Source: Campylobacter sp. MIT 99-7217
GTDB lineage: Bacteria; Campylobacterota; Campylobacteria; Campylobacterales; Campylobacteraceae
Assembly (NCBI RefSeq): GCF_006864365.1
Contig: NZ_QHLJ01000001.1
Span: forward strand, 248,001-312,000
Reading direction: 5' to 3'
DNA: 64,000 nucleotides
Of the stretch, positions 36,576 through 46,637 are shown in pieces. How positions within the stretch are numbered: the stretch's first letter is position 1; every line of letters begins with the position of its first letter. Position numbers and translations under genes: made by a program. The notes beneath the pieces are model-generated. The model saw only the letters and a program-made list of their open reading frames with translations, did no database searches and was not told where the DNA came from.

Positions 36576-38977
36576 CTAATACCTAAACACAAAGCTACCG
36601 ATAAAGGTTCTTCCTCTAGCTTGGTTATTAAAGCCTGCTCCTGAACCATCGCTAAAGATATTGCTTGCTGAGGAGTTATAAGTATTAAGAGCATCAACAT
36701 AGTTTTTATCAAATAAATTTTGCACCTCAAATTTGAGGCTAAGATTTTTAATCGGATCAAAAATCATATATAAATCAACTATAGTAGGGATATTTGGCAG
36801 ATCTTGTGTAAGAATTTTATCGAAGTTTTCTATGGTTGGATTGTAGTTTGGATCATAAAGTTCTTGATCTGAAGTAGGATCTATTCTCTTGCTCTTGCCT
36901 GTGTATTTGATAAGACCTCCTAGGGTAAATTTTTCATGAAAAAGTCTTGTTCCAATGTCTAAGGTCGCATAATCTTGTGGAAGTTCTGAAAACTGAGCCT
37001 GTCCATAGCCCATACCTGCAGCAAGTATAGAGGATAAGAAGCCTTTTGATGAGAATAACTAAGCTTTGAGTAAAATACACGCACATCGTAGTTAAGTTCA
37101 GCTTCAATTCCTTTAAATTCAGCCTCGCCGTTTATATAAGGAGAAAAACTAATCCCTAGACCTAGACCACCATTATAGATATAATCACTTATCTTTGTGC
37201 GGTAGTAAAGGGCTTTAAAGCCAAAATGATCATCATCAAATAAAAGACTTCTTGAAAAGCTATTAAAGCCTGCTTGATAAGTTTTTGCAGTTTCTGGCTT
37301 TAAAAAGACATTGACATTTGGTGTTCCACCACCTGAGAAAAATTGCTCTTGGACATTGATCATTCTACTTGTTTTTGCATAGCTTGCAAAGGGTGTAAAA
37401 AGTTCATGAAATTCTAAAGCAAGCATAAGAGAGTAGTTGAAATTTGTATCTTTTTTCTCGAGGCGTTTGATTTTATAATTGTTCCTATCTCTATCATAAT
37501 AATCCCCGCAAAATTGCCTACTATTGCATAAACCCACATTTCCACCAAGCTTTGCGTGCGTTAAATTTAAATTGGCGTCAAAAGAAAATATATCATAAAT
37601 AAAAGTATTGTTAAGATAGGCACTGCTAAGCTCTTGTTCTCCTGCTGGTAAAAAGGAAATGGCTGCTTGCATATCTATACCATATCCTCCAAGATTTGGA
37701 GTATCTTGCTTGCGTATAAAAATCCTTTCATATTTGTTTTTAGAATAATTTGCCCCAAAATTTATACTTAAATTTGACTTTTCATTTATATTAAATACGC
37801 TTGTATTGCTTAGATCAAGAGTAAGGTATTTATTATGAGAGGCAACTTTTTTAAAATCCCTTCCAAGATTATAATCAGGACCTCCTCCGCTAATCCAAGT
37901 AAAACTATCATCAAATTCTTGCCTTGTTTCATTGTATGCCATAAGCAATTTTGTATCTACAAAATGAGACTGAGGATTTAACCTATAACTTATTTGATAA
38001 GAATCAGCATTAATATCTCTTCCTGAAAGATAAGTATCATATCTTCTATAACTTGTGTTGATAAAATTAACATTATCAGGAGAAACTTCAAATTTTAAAA
38101 GATGAGAACTTGGCTTTTGGCTTAGCTGTTGCGTGGCTAAGGGAATAGCTTGAAAGTTTTGATTATCCTCGCTGATTTTTATCCCACCTCCTGTTTTATA
38201 ATCCTGAGAAATTTTCTTCCCACTATAAGCATACATAGCACTCATAAAGCCATTATTGTCATTATAAGCTTTACCTGCTACAGCACCCATATAAGAAGGT
38301 CCTATGGCATTGCTACCATAAGAATATTTAGCCAAAATTCCAAAAGGTTTACCATCTAGGATAATATCATCAGCACCTATAGTTCTAAGATTTGCCGAAC
38401 CCATAAGAGCGTTTGAGCCTGTATTTGCATTAAAAGTTCCTCTTTGCATATCAATGCCCACGATAAAATTTTGATCTATCAAAGCTCCAAAGGCTGAAGT
38501 TCCTGTATCGCCACTTCCATGTTGGTTTGTCCCATTTCCAGCCATGGCACTTGTGCCATAAAAGGTTTGTGCTACACCATCAACCATGGTATTTACTCTT
38601 CCAAGTCCTGTTGTTCCTTGTATGTTTATAGATACTGTGCCTTGGGATTGATCTACTTGTGTGTAAGAACCGGGTATGCTTCTTATGATATTATCAAGGC
38701 TTTGTGTGCTCGTATTTACACCCTCTTTACTTGTGATAGCTCCTGCTTTTTGTGCATCGCTTAAAGTCGCTGTAACGTTTGTGGCTTCGAGTCTATGAGC
38801 TTTTGAAGAATTTAAAGAGCTGTTTTGTTCTAAATTTTGAGCAAGTAAGAAGGAATTTTTTAAGTTATAATTAAGTTTAAGATCTTCTCTCTCTCTCTCT
38901 CTCTCTCTTGCTTGCTCATTTGCAAATGTAAGGCAAGAAAGCAAAAGATACAAGCTTAATTTTGATTTATTTGGCAT
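36576..38977 (-). pseudogene. TonB-dependent outer-membrane receptor, frameshifted
   Basis: The coding region starts MPNKSKLSLYLLLSCLTFA (start 38977, AAGGAG upstream, signal peptide) and has a TonB-box-like EATNVTA and a plug domain. The barrel ends with a terminal aromatic strand in the segment stopping at 36576. The reading frame breaks near 37030-37040: frame one runs into a stop at 36959, while the rest of the barrel (FSELPQDYATLDIG, ...NLFDKNYVDAL...SFVFRY) reads in another frame. One missing base or two extra would explain it. No homopolymer is at the break. The receptor resembles transferrin/haem-type TonB receptors. If the break is real, function is probably lost. Confidence 0.72.
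38887..38908 (-). repeat. (AG)11 dinucleotide tract inside the TonB receptor gene
   Basis: Eleven CT units on the plus strand are (AG)11 on the coding strand. They encode alternating Arg and Glu after the signal peptide (residues QAREREREREDL). Dinucleotide tracts slip by 2 bases, which would shift the frame. With 11 units the frame downstream is open. Confidence 0.85.
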
Positions 38978-39178
38978 TTCTAACTCCTTAAAAAATTTAA
39001 AAGCTTTATCATACAAAATATATCTTTAAATTTAAATAAAACGATTTAAATTATCATTAATTTATTTTTTTGAAAATTTTTCTTGGGAATTTAAGCTTAA
39101 ATTTAAGCAAAATTCTTGTAAATTCAGTTAAAAAATACCATAATTTCAAATACAATTTTTTCATCTTGCGAGGTAAAA

Positions 39179-42100
39179 ATGAGCCAATACACACACCTTC
39201 ATCTTCATACTGAGTATTCTTTACTTGATGGAGCAAATAAGATAGAAGAACTTGCAAAAACACTCAAAGAACAAGGTGCTACAAGTGTAGCCATGAGTGA
39301 TCATGGTAATATGTTTGGGGCTATTGATTTTTATAAAACTATGAAAAAATACGGCATTAAGCCCATCATAGGACTTGAGGCGTATTTGCATAATGCAGAT
39401 GAGCTTAATGATAAAAGCTCAAGACAGAGATTTCATCTTTGTTTATTTGCTAAAAATGAAGTAGGATATCAAAATTTGATGTATCTTAGCTCCCAAAGCT
39501 TTATACATGGGCTTTATTACTATCCAAGGATCAATAAAAAGCTTCTTAAAGAGCATAGCGAGGGGTTAATTTGTAGCTCTGCTTGTTTACAAGGAGAGAT
39601 TAATTGGCATTTAAATACCAAAAATGAAAAAAATATCAGATTTGGAGCTAAGGGCTATGAGGCGGCAAAAGAGGTAGCACTTTGGTATAAAGAAGTTTTT
39701 AAAGATGATTTTTATCTTGAGATCATGAGGCATGGTATAGGCGATCAACTTTTTATCGATGATCAGATACTTCGTCTTGCAAAAGAACTTGATATAAAAG
39801 TCATCGCCACAAATGATACACACTATACCTTTAAAGATAGAGCCTCTGCTCATGAAGCTTTTATGTGTATATCTATGGGTGTAAAGCTTGATGATCCAAA
39901 CAGACTAAGACATAGCGTGCATGAGTTTTATGTAAAAAGTCCAGCCCAGATGAGCGAGCTTTTTGCTGATATACCAGAAGCCATAGAAAATACTCAAGAA
40001 ATAGCTAATAAATGCAACCTAGAAATCAAACTAGGCGATGCAACTCCTCCAAATTTTAAATTTACAAGAGAATATGCAGCCACTCATAACATAGCCTTGC
40101 CTCAAAAAGATGAGGAATTTAGCTTTCAAAATGATGACATAGTTTTTGAAACACTTTGTAGGAAAGGACTTGATGAAAGGCTTAAATTTATCGATGAGAG
40201 CAAACATGAAGAGTATAAGCAAAGATTAGAAACTGAAATACAAATCATCAAGGATATGAAATTTTCAGGCTATATGCTCATCGTTCATGATTTTATCAAA
40301 GTGGCTAAGGATAGAGGTATTCCTGTTGGTCCTGGAAGAGGTTCTGCTGCTGGAAGTTTGGTATCTTACTGCCTTAAAATCACCGATCTTGATCCCTTGC
40401 CTTACAACCTGCTTTTTGAGCGTTTTTTAAATCCAGAACGCGTTTCTATGCCTGATATTGATGTGGATTTTTGTCAGGATAGGCGTGATGAGGTGATTGA
40501 TTATGTGATTGAAAAATATGGTTTTGATAAGGTCGCACAGGTGATCACCTTTGGAAAACTTCTCGCAAAAGGCGTTATACGAGATGTAGCAAGGGTTTGT
40601 GATATGAGTATCCAAGATGCTGATGAGCTTGCAAAGCTTATCCCTGAGGAGCTTAAGATCACCCTTGAAGATGCTTACAAAAAAGAGCCAAAAATAGCAG
40701 AATTTATCCAAAGACACCCCAAAGGCGAGGAGGTTTGGAAATACGCCCTTGCTCTTGAGGGACTTAACCGCCATGCAGGTGTTCATGCAGCCGGTCTTGT
40801 GATCTCAAACGAATCTTTATGGAAAAAAACCCCTCTTTTTCGTCCTTCAAAAAATGATGAAAAACATTTGGTAACGCAGTATTCTAAGGATTTTTTAGAA
40901 GATGTGGATTTGATCAAATTTGACTTTTTGGGCTTAAAAACGCTCACTGTGATCGACAATGCCATTAAGCTTATTAAAAGAAGATATGAAAAAGATATTG
41001 TTTGGGAAAATATTGATTTTAATGATAAAAAAACTTATAAAACCATACAAAGTGGCAATACCTTAGGCATATTTCAAATAGAATCAAGTGGTATGCAAAC
41101 ACTTAATGCAAGGCTTAAACCTGAGGGCTTTGAAGATTTGATCGCTGTTTTAGCACTTTACCGCCCAGGTCCTATGGAATCAGGTATGCTTGATGATTTT
41201 ATCGACAGAAAGCATGGGATTAAGCAGATAGAATATCCCTTTGATAGTCTAAAAGCAGTGCTTGAGCCAACTTATGGTGTTATCGTTTATCAAGAACAAG
41301 TTATGCAAATCGTGCAAATTATCGGTGGCTTTAGTTTGGGTGGTGCTGATGTGGTGCGTCGTGCTATGGGTAAAAAAGATCCTCAAAAAATGAAGCAACT
41401 CAAAAGCGAATTTGCTGATGGAGCGCAAAAGCAAGGCTATGATCGCAGCAAAGCTGAGGATTTATGGGAACTTATCGTTAAATTTGCGGGCTATGGTTTT
41501 AACAAATCCCACTCAGCAGCCTATGCTCTCATAGCCTTTCAAACAGCGTATTTAAAGACTTATTATCCAAGTGAATTTATGGCTGCTTTACTTACTAGCG
41601 AACAAAACAAGGTGGAAAAGGTCGCTCAGTATATAGAAGAAATGAAAAGAATGAAAATTAAGCTTTTACCGCCAAATATCAACAAAGCTATGGGCGAATT
41701 TAGTGCTATGAAGCTTAAAAATGGGGAAGAGGCTATTTTATATGGACTTGGAGCGATTAAAAGTGTGGGAATGCCTGCTATTGCAAATCTTATCAGCGTA
41801 AGACCTGAAGGAGGTTTTAAGGATATTGATGATTTTATGGGTAGGATTGATCCTGCTAAAATCAATAAAAGAACCATGGAAAGCCTTATCAAAGTTGGAG
41901 CTTTTGATGAATATGGCTTAAGTAGAAAATGCTTGATTGATAATCTTCCCTTACTTTGCGAAAGTTCAAGAAAGGTCGCTGAAGTTAAAAGAAATGCTGA
42001 AAATTCTTTATTTGGAGTAGAAGAGGTTGCTGGAGATATAAAAACTGCTATTAAGATCACAAAAGAAGAATATGATAGCTTAGAAAAACTCTCTTATGAA

Positions 42101-42778
42101 AAAGAAATTTTAGGGATTTATCTTTCTGCTCACCCACTTGATGAGTATCTTGAAGATATCGAAAAGATTAATTATAAAAAAAGTATAGAATTTGAAGATT
42201 TGAAACCAGGAGGAGGACGGATCGTTAGTGTTGGTAAAATAGAGGATTTTAAGGCAATGATGAGTAAAAATGGCAAACGATATGCAAAAATGCAAATCAT
42301 GGATCTTTACTCTTCTTTTGATGTTGTGGCTTTTGAAAGCAGTGTCAATCAGCTTGAAGAAATTTTTAATGATGCCCAAAAGAAAAATAGCCCCTTTGCT
42401 TTCGAGCTTCATTATACAAAATTAGATGGCGATTTTTCTCTGAGAGTGATAAAAGTGATGAATTTAGAAGAGGCTAAGGAAAAAAATCTTAATGCTCATA
42501 AAACATTTAAGAATTTTGGCTCAAACAAGCAAGAAGATTACACAAAACAAGCAAGTGCTTTTGAAGAAGAGATTATCGAGCTTGATCTAAGCAAGCTTAA
42601 TAGGGAAGTTATTTATGAAATTTATGAGCTAGCAAGCTCATCTCATGATCCAAGCAACCAAAAGAACAAAAAACTTGTTTTAAGGGTTCTTACTTTGGGA
42701 TCTTGTTTGCTTTATCATACGGATTTTATCATTTCTAAGGAGCAAAGTGATCAGATAAAAGAAAAATTTGCTATTTGA
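39179..42778 (+). CDS. dnaE: DNA polymerase III alpha subunit
   Basis: This 1199-residue replicase subunit has the PHP domain at the start (HLHLHTEYSLLDGANKI), the polymerase palm with catalytic Asp pairs in MPDIDVDFCQD (near 425-433) and FDFLGLKTL (near 582), and C-terminal OB/tau-contact regions. The length is right for DnaE. GAGGTAAAA precedes the ATG. It overlaps the start of the nuclease gene slightly and leads a plus-strand operon into it. Confidence 0.96.
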   Translation: MSQYTHLHLHTEYSLLDGANKIEELAKTLKEQGATSVAMSDHGNMFGAIDFYKTMKKYGIKPIIGLEAYLHNADELNDKSSRQRFHLCLFAKNEVGYQNLMYLSSQSFIHGLYYYPRINKKLLKEHSEGLICSSACLQGEINWHLNTKNEKNIRFGAKGYEAAKEVALWYKEVFKDDFYLEIMRHGIGDQLFIDDQILRLAKELDIKVIATNDTHYTFKDRASAHEAFMCISMGVKLDDPNRLRHSVHEFYVKSPAQMSELFADIPEAIENTQEIANKCNLEIKLGDATPPNFKFTREYAATHNIALPQKDEEFSFQNDDIVFETLCRKGLDERLKFIDESKHEEYKQRLETEIQIIKDMKFSGYMLIVHDFIKVAKDRGIPVGPGRGSAAGSLVSYCLKITDLDPLPYNLLFERFLNPERVSMPDIDVDFCQDRRDEVIDYVIEKYGFDKVAQVITFGKLLAKGVIRDVARVCDMSIQDADELAKLIPEELKITLEDAYKKEPKIAEFIQRHPKGEEVWKYALALEGLNRHAGVHAAGLVISNESLWKKTPLFRPSKNDEKHLVTQYSKDFLEDVDLIKFDFLGLKTLTVIDNAIKLIKRRYEKDIVWENIDFNDKKTYKTIQSGNTLGIFQIESSGMQTLNARLKPEGFEDLIAVLALYRPGPMESGMLDDFIDRKHGIKQIEYPFDSLKAVLEPTYGVIVYQEQVMQIVQIIGGFSLGGADVVRRAMGKKDPQKMKQLKSEFADGAQKQGYDRSKAEDLWELIVKFAGYGFNKSHSAAYALIAFQTAYLKTYYPSEFMAALLTSEQNKVEKVAQYIEEMKRMKIKLLPPNINKAMGEFSAMKLKNGEEAILYGLGAIKSVGMPAIANLISVRPEGGFKDIDDFMGRIDPAKINKRTMESLIKVGAFDEYGLSRKCLIDNLPLLCESSRKVAEVKRNAENSLFGVEEVAGDIKTAIKITKEEYDSLEKLSYEKEILGIYLSAHPLDEYLEDIEKINYKKSIEFEDLKPGGGRIVSVGKIEDFKAMMSKNGKRYAKMQIMDLYSSFDVVAFESSVNQLEEIFNDAQKKNSPFAFELHYTKLDGDFSLRVIKVMNLEEAKEKNLNAHKTFKNFGSNKQEDYTKQASAFEEEIIELDLSKLNREVIYEIYELASSSHDPSNQKNKKLVLRVLTLGSCLLYHTDFIISKEQSDQIKEKFAI

Positions 42779-42788
42779 TAGGATTTTG

Positions 42789-43331
42789 ATGAGAAAGATA
42801 AATTATAAAGATATACTTAATCTAAGAAAAACAGCAAGTGATCCAAAAAGACTTATCATGCTTTTACTTGCTGTGGTTTTTGCCTTTTTGCTTAATTCTT
42901 TTGTTTTAGATGATAATATTATAAAAGGCAAGGTTGTTCGTGTGATAGATGGCGATACCATAGAACTTTTAGACTTTGCCAATGAAAAATATAGGATACG
43001 ATTTTTTGGTATAGACGCTCCTGAGTCCAAGCAGGATTTTGGAAATAAATCCAAAGACTATCTTGCTTCTTTGATCGCGGGAAAAGAGGTTCAAGTCATC
43101 AAAAAAAGCAAGGATAAATACGGCAGGATAGTTGGTATAGTCGAATTTAACGGACAAGACATTAACAAAGCTATGGTTGCTAATGGCTATGCTTGGGCGT
43201 ATAGTTATTATACTGATGCTTATGTACAAGATCAAAAAAATGCCAAAAGCTCAAAACTTGGACTTTGGAAAAGCAAGAATCCTATAGAGCCATATGAGTG
43301 GAGAAAACACAATCGCAAGGAAAAAGAATGA
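42789..43331 (+). CDS. Thermonuclease (SNase)-like nuclease with an N-terminal membrane segment
   Basis: The 180-residue protein has a membrane anchor (about 20-40) and then an SNase-like OB-fold: VRVIDGDTIELL, RIRFFGIDAPES (catalytic Arg and Asp), KDKYGRIVGIVEF and WKSKNPIEPYEWR. These match staphylococcal-nuclease-type enzymes that cut DNA or RNA with Ca2+. It is probably secreted or periplasmic. The start at 42789 follows AGGATTTTG. An in-frame ATG at 42768 overlaps dnaE and has no site. Confidence 0.9.
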   Translation: MRKINYKDILNLRKTASDPKRLIMLLLAVVFAFLLNSFVLDDNIIKGKVVRVIDGDTIELLDFANEKYRIRFFGIDAPESKQDFGNKSKDYLASLIAGKEVQVIKKSKDKYGRIVGIVEFNGQDINKAMVANGYAWAYSYYTDAYVQDQKNAKSSKLGLWKSKNPIEPYEWRKHNRKEKE

Positions 43332-43504
43332 AAAAGATCATTTTTACTTTACTAATAGCACTAGGTTTTAACGCCTGTTTTGTAAATGAAAGAGGTATAT
43401 CAAATAGATTTTATGATGATTGTAAGCCTTATTATGATGCAAGTGGGACCTATCATGAGGACTGCCCTAAAAACTGGATAGATCTTCCTCTAGCTCCTAA
43501 GTAG
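43328..43504 (+). CDS. Small lipoprotein
   Basis: The 58-residue product begins MKKIIFTLLIALGFNAC, a signal peptide ending in a Cys lipobox (FNAC, with Asn at -2). The short mature part has YDDCKPYYDASG and ends LAPK. It starts 4 bases inside the nuclease gene end with AAGGAAAAAG as ribosome site, and its 3' end overlaps the converging hotdog gene by 8 bases. The same arrangement is known from C. jejuni. The function is unknown. Confidence 0.75.
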   Translation: MKKIIFTLLIALGFNACFVNERGISNRFYDDCKPYYDASGTYHEDCPKNWIDLPLAPK

Positions 43505-44069
43505 CAAGATTTTTGAGCATAGCTTGAGCCATAGCTGCTTCCATATTTGGCTTTTGCTCTTCTTTTTCTTCTTCTTGAGGTTTAGTGTTGGTTGAAGGTG
43601 GTCGTTTGAGCCTAAAGATATGATCATCAGTAACTACTATTTGTATGCTTGATTCAAAAATTTTGATTTCATTGACATGACCTACTACCTTAACTTCTCT
43701 TTTTTTAGAATTTTCATCAAACAAGGCTTGTGCTTCGAGGATTAAAATATCTCCTAATTTTAAAGGAGAATAAAAATTATTCTTTGAACCTATAAGCATA
43801 GAATATTCTTTATTTACAGCAGCTTGCGCGACATAGCTTGCAGCACAAAAAATAAAAGAATCATGTATCAAGCCAAGTTCATCAGAAACCATTTCATTTG
43901 AGGTGATTAAAACGCTTTTTGCGTGATTTTTAGAAAGTTCGATAATAGTTCCTGTTAAAGAAGTATCAACCTCTGGGCAGGTTAAAAGCTCAGCCTTAAT
44001 GCGGGCGGCATCTTCTTGGCTGATAAATTGCTCAAGCTGGGCATATTCGTCAAAAGAAATACTTTTCAT
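43497..44069 (-). CDS. Hotdog-fold protein, Cj0977-like
   Basis: The 190-residue protein begins MKSISFDEYAQLEQFISQEDA and has the hotdog core (VSDELGLIHDSFIFCAASYVAQAAVNKE, then KLGDILILEAQALF). This matches the Cj0977 family of C. jejuni, described as flagella-linked and needed for invasion. It ends in a Met/Ala-rich tail. The ATG is 2 bases after the cmoB stop, so it is translationally linked to cmoB. No typical active-site residues of thioesterases are obvious. Confidence 0.75.
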   Translation of the reverse strand: MKSISFDEYAQLEQFISQEDAARIKAELLTCPEVDTSLTGTIIELSKNHAKSVLITSNEMVSDELGLIHDSFIFCAASYVAQAAVNKEYSMLIGSKNNFYSPLKLGDILILEAQALFDENSKKREVKVVGHVNEIKIFESSIQIVVTDDHIFRLKRPPSTNTKPQEEEKEEQKPNMEAAMAQAMLKNLAT

Positions 44070-44071
44070 TA

Positions 44072-44941
44072 TTAAGCCTTTAATTTAACATAAATTCGCT
44101 TTGGTGCTTCATAGCCCTCGCAAGTGAAATTTTTATCCTTAGTATCAAGAAAATCCTCTAAGGAAAATCCCTCGCTAAAGGCTGTTTTTCTTTGCTCAAA
44201 ACTATCAGTTTGCTTAAGAGCTAAAATTTCAAATTCTTTAAATCCTGCTCTTTCACACCAATTTCTTAAACCTAGTATCGACGGAATGAAAAAAATATTT
44301 GATATTTTTGAGTAAGTTTTTCGAGGAATTAAGGCAATTTCTCTTTCATCTTCTATATACATGGTATCTAAAAAGACTATGCCACCTTTATTTAAACTCA
44401 TTTTTAAATTTTTTAACATTTTTATAGGATCACTTCTGTGATAAAGCACACCAAGACAAAAAATCACATCAAATTTAAGTTTATATAAAGGTAAATCCTC
44501 TACACCCAAAGCCTCAAATTCTATTTTGCTTTTTATCAGGGTATTTAAAAGATGAAACTGCAAAAAAGGACGCAAGCAAGGATCAAAGCCTACAAGCTTA
44601 GCAGGGCTAAACTCAAGCATTTTAAACATATAGTATCCATTATTACACCCTACATCAGCGACTATTTTATCCTTGATTTCGTGCATAAAGGGTTTTAGAA
44701 GATTAAATTTCACAAAGCTTTGCCACTCTGCGTCGATAAATAACTCATTGATCTTAAAAGGACCCTTCCTCCAAGGCTTAAGATCAAGCACTAGCTCTTT
44801 GATCTTTTCATCTAAGTTTTTATCGCAATTTATATTTATGCAGTCTAAAAGCTCATAAGAGCTTGTAAAATCAAGATCTTGCAAGGCTTTAATCTTTTCA
44901 AATTCTTTACTTTGCAAAAATTTATCTTTCAAATTTGACAT
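44072..44941 (-). CDS. cmoB: tRNA uridine-5-oxyacetic acid carboxymethyltransferase CmoB
   Basis: CmoB transfers a carboxymethyl group from carboxy-SAM to tRNA wobble uridine. The 289-residue protein has the SAM-binding motif DVGCNNGYYMFKM (near 95-107), LGVLYHRSDPIKMLKNLK and the KPWRKGPF segment of this family. It lies directly upstream of the hotdog gene (2-base gap), a known Campylobacter order. The carboxy-SAM synthase gene cmoA is not in the window. Confidence 0.9.
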   Translation of the reverse strand: MSNLKDKFLQSKEFEKIKALQDLDFTSSYELLDCININCDKNLDEKIKELVLDLKPWRKGPFKINELFIDAEWQSFVKFNLLKPFMHEIKDKIVADVGCNNGYYMFKMLEFSPAKLVGFDPCLRPFLQFHLLNTLIKSKIEFEALGVEDLPLYKLKFDVIFCLGVLYHRSDPIKMLKNLKMSLNKGGIVFLDTMYIEDEREIALIPRKTYSKISNIFFIPSILGLRNWCERAGFKEFEILALKQTDSFEQRKTAFSEGFSLEDFLDTKDKNFTCEGYEAPKRIYVKLKA

Positions 44942-45106
44942 TTTGATACTTTATCTTAAAACTAAGAGCAAAGTGTAGCTTAAAAAACTTTTTAAAGTGC
45001 TTAATGATTTAAAATAAAAAGTATTTTTAAAATTTGCTTTAAATTTCATAGTTTTAATGACAAATGTAGATTTTATTAGCTTTAAATGGCTTTCGCATGA
45101 GACTTC

Positions 45107-45124
45107 AGCCCTGATAACAGGGCT
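45107..45124 (-). terminator. Hairpin immediately after nth
   Basis: AGCCCTG / CAGGGCT forms a perfect 7-bp GC-rich stem with a 4-base loop, touching the nth stop codon. There is no U-run after it on the minus strand, so it is an mRNA end candidate only. Confidence 0.4.
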
Positions 45125-45748
45125 TTAAGCTTTTTTGTCCTTGCTTTTGCAAAGATGAGCTAAAAAACACTGCTCGCATAAAGGATTTTTAGCCTTACAG
45201 GTGTAGCGTCCAAAAAGCACCATGGCTTGATGAAGATAGTTAAGATTGTCCTTAAAAATGCGTGTAAGATCTTCTTCTGTGGCTTCAGGCGTTTTTGCCT
45301 TGCTAAGATCAAGGCGGTGAGCGACACGAAAAACATGTGTATCAACAGCCATGAAATTTGCCCCACACCATTCTATCAAAACAACATGAGCTGTTTTTTG
45401 TCCCACTCCGGCTAAGGATTTTAGATCCTTTTCATTTAGCGGAATTTCGCCCCCAAAGTCCTCACAAACTGCCTTAGCCATTTTGATGAGATTTGTGGCT
45501 TTGTTATTAAAAAAAGAACAGCTTTGAATATAGCTTTTAAGGGAATTTAGCCTTGCATTTGCTAGATCTTTTATACTTGGATAGGCTTTGAAAAGCTCAG
45601 GCGTGATCAAATTTACTCTTTTATCGGTGCATTGTGCTGATAACATTACGCAAACTATGAGTTCATAGAGGTTTGAAAACTTAAGCTCAGTAACGGGCTT
45701 GTCAAAATGGCTTAAAAATAAGTGTTTAATTTCTAAATTTCTTTTCAT
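45125..45748 (-). CDS. nth: Endonuclease III
   Basis: Nth is a base-excision glycosylase/AP lyase for oxidised pyrimidines. The 207-residue protein has a helix-hairpin-helix LAGVGQKTAHVV with catalytic Lys118, Asp136 in VDTHVFRV, and the iron-sulfur cluster cysteines 184, 191, 194 and 200 in C-x6-C-x2-C-x5-C. All key residues are present. It is divergent from the PEB4 gene, with 76 bases between the start codons. Confidence 0.96.
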   Translation of the reverse strand: MKRNLEIKHLFLSHFDKPVTELKFSNLYELIVCVMLSAQCTDKRVNLITPELFKAYPSIKDLANARLNSLKSYIQSCSFFNNKATNLIKMAKAVCEDFGGEIPLNEKDLKSLAGVGQKTAHVVLIEWCGANFMAVDTHVFRVAHRLDLSKAKTPEATEEDLTRIFKDNLNYLHQAMVLFGRYTCKAKNPLCEQCFLAHLCKSKDKKA

Positions 45749-45772
45749 TTTTTTATTTTAGTTAATTAGCCT

Positions 45773-45792
45773 TAACGAAACTTCGTTATAAT
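45773..45792 (+). promoter_or_regulatory. PEB4 promoter with a 7-bp inverted repeat just upstream of -10
   Basis: TAACGAA-AC-TTCGTTA (45773-45788) is a perfect inverted repeat overlapping the start of TATAAT (45787-45792). The -10 lies about 33 bases before the PEB4 ATG. A dimeric repressor or activator bound there would touch the promoter. It could also control divergent nth. Confidence 0.5.
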
Positions 45793-45824
45793 TTGCCAAA
45801 TTTATCAATATAAAAGGAAAAATG

Positions 45825-46637
45825 ATGAAAAAAATGTCTTTAGTTCTTGCTGGTTTATTGAGTGCAGTAAGCTTAAATGCAGCTGTTGTTGCAACGATGA
45901 ATGGTAAAAATGTTACAGATACTGAGATCAGCGAAGCTTTTGCTCCTGTTTTGCGTGGTCAAAACTTTAAAGATCTTACAGCTGATCAAAAACAAGAGCT
46001 TATTTTAAGATATATGGGAGCAAAGCTTATAGCAGAAGATGCTAAAAAACAAAATTTAGAAAAAGATCCTTTATATGCTAAAGCTTTGGAAAATGCTAAA
46101 GAACAAATTTTAATGCAAATTTATCAAGAAAAGATTTTTAATTCTATAAAAGTTGATGAGTCGAAAATTAAGGCTTTTTATGAACAAAATAAAGCTAAAT
46201 TTATTCGTCCTGCAGGAGTAAAGGCAAGACATATTTTAGTAAAAACTGAAAAAGAAGCAAGAGATGTGATCGCTGAGCTTAAAGGCTTAAAAGGTAATGC
46301 TTTAACTGAAAAATTCGCTCAACTTGCAGCAGCTAAGTCAATCGATGGATCAGCCAGACAGGGTGGCGATCTTGGTTGGTTTGGCACAGAAGATATGGTA
46401 AAGCCTTTTAGTGATGCAGCTTTTTCTCTAAAAAATGGAACAATCACTCAAAATCCTATAAAAACAGAATTTGGTTATCATGTTATCCTTAAAGAAGATT
46501 CGCAAGCTAAAAAACAACTAAGCTACAATGATGTAAAAGCTGATCTTATCAATCAAGCTAAGGCTCAAGAAGCTGGTGCAAAACTAAATGAAAAAGTTCA
46601 AGAACTTCTTAAAAATGCAAAAGTTGAGATAAAATAA
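45825..46637 (+). CDS. cbf2: Peptidyl-prolyl isomerase PEB4/Cbf2 (SurA-like chaperone)
   Basis: This periplasmic chaperone helps outer-membrane proteins fold. The 270-residue precursor has a signal peptide ending near Ala18 (VSLNA). A SurA-type N-terminal chaperone part follows ([24 protein letters not shown]), then a parvulin domain with [18 protein letters not shown] and [25 protein letters not shown]. Start 45825 has better spacing from AAAAGGAAA than 45822. fba follows with a 1-base overlap, the order found in C. jejuni. Confidence 0.95.
   Translation: MKKMSLVLAGLLSAVSLNAAVVATMNGKNVTDTEISEAFAPVLRGQNFKDLTADQKQELILRYMGAKLIAEDAKKQNLEKDPLYAKALENAKEQILMQIYQEKIFNSIKVDESKIKAFYEQNKAKFIRPAGVKARHILVKTEKEARDVIAELKGLKGNALTEKFAQLAAAKSIDGSARQGGDLGWFGTEDMVKPFSDAAFSLKNGTITQNPIKTEFGYHVILKEDSQAKKQLSYNDVKADLINQAKAQEAGAKLNEKVQELLKNAKVEIK

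Noticed and set aside
36569-36760. A minus-strand ORF at the end of the TonB receptor
   Set aside because: It is an out-of-frame shadow of the receptor's last barrel segment.
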